Shown here: in pieces, positions 63,601 through 64,000 of the stretch | How positions within the stretch are numbered: position 1 is the stretch's first letter | Layout of the letters: each line of letters opens with the position of its first letter | From: Plumapathes pennacea | Lineage: Eukaryota > Cnidaria > Anthozoa > Antipatharia > Myriopathidae | Reading direction: 5' to 3' | DNA: 64,000 bases | Assembly: GCA_964036295.1 (NCBI GenBank) | Contig: OZ038462.1 | Location: forward strand, 22,656,863-22,720,862 | Notes under the pieces: generated by a model | Told to the model about the DNA's origin: nothing | Database searches by the model: none | What the model saw: only the letters and a program-made list of their open reading frames with translations | Translations under genes and position numbers: made by a program

Positions 63601-64000
63601 CATCATGTTATCTTCGTCATGATCATGTTGTTATGTTATCATCATCATGTTATTATCTTTGTCATGATCATGTCATTATGTTATCATGATCATGTTATTA
63701 TCTTCGTCAGGATCATGTCGTTATGTTATCATGATCATGTTGTTATCTTCGTCATGATCATGTCATTATGTTATCGTCATCATGTTATTATCTTTGTCAT
63801 GATCATGTCGTTATGTTATCATCATGAAGTTATTATCTTTGTCATGATCATGTTATGTTATCATCATGTTATTATCTTCGTTATGATCATGTCGTTATGT
63901 TATCATCATCATGTTATTATCTTTGTCATGATCATGTTGTTATGTTATCACCATCATGTTATTATCTTCATCATGATCATGTTGTTATGTCATCATCATG
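57643..64000. repeat. Large satellite array in androglobin intron 7, extends past window
   Basis: More than 6.3 kb of tandem units, mostly 39, 42 or 45 bp. The core is TTATTATCTTCGTCATGATC followed by ATGTCGTTATGTTATCATCA. The first 600-700 bp are irregular CATCATG-type sequence, and the rest is much more uniform. Variants such as CGTCAT/TGTCAT, TCACCATC/TCATCATC and ATCATGAAGTTATT are arranged in blocks that recur about 1.6 kb and 3.2-3.3 kb apart, so there is higher-order structure. The long forward open frames in the array are a by-product of unit lengths divisible by three. Confidence 0.97.

Noticed and set aside
57643..64000. CRISPR array
   Set aside because: Repeats are directly contiguous with no unique spacers, and the context is a eukaryotic intron.

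Overview
The window is nuclear DNA from an animal, most likely an anthozoan cnidarian such as a stony coral. It is AT-rich, has spliced genes with GT-AG introns, and contains animal-specific genes: ZC4H2, androglobin and a CD73-type 5'-nucleotidase. It also has several intron-less GT10 fucosyltransferases, a giant TPR-CHAT gene of a kind expanded in corals and anemones, and dense MITE, SINE and satellite DNA. The assignment is inference from gene families; no species-specific marker was seen.

Layout. 1-9.8 kb is gene-poor: microsatellites, a tandem duplication, two copies of one MITE (one with a visible paralogous empty site), a tRNA-derived SINE and a duplicated block. 9.8-19.4 kb holds two tandem alpha-1,3-fucosyltransferase genes on the + strand, their duplicated 5' flanks, a truncated third copy (about 12.0 kb), inverted-repeat elements and a decayed Penelope-like reverse transcriptase. 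19.9-20.7 kb carries a decayed Ty3-type gag. 23.9-27.9 kb (minus) is a TPR-CHAT gene with 19 near-identical 120-bp TPR units and one in-frame stop. 28-32 kb is repeats plus a tRNA-Lys(UUU). 32.8-34.8 kb is ZC4H2 (4 exons, +). 35.7-36.8 kb is a third fucosyltransferase (minus). 37.9 kb has a frameshifted Arg-rich ORF. 41.3-46.9 kb (minus) is a complete seven-exon ecto-5'-nucleotidase gene. 49.2-57.5 kb (+) is the first seven exons of androglobin. The intron after exon 7 contains a satellite of about 39-45 bp units that fills at least 6.3 kb and runs off the window end.

Functional links. The three fucosyltransferases are one local paralog cluster, and their 3' thirds look homogenised. The other genes are unrelated neighbours. 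Nothing here resembles a bacterial operon, a CRISPR array or a prophage. The most unusual items are the intronic higher-order satellite in androglobin, a CD73-like protein that keeps its metal ligands but lacks several expected substrate-pocket residues, the internal stop in the TPR-CHAT gene, and two otherwise different SINEs that share one central domain.
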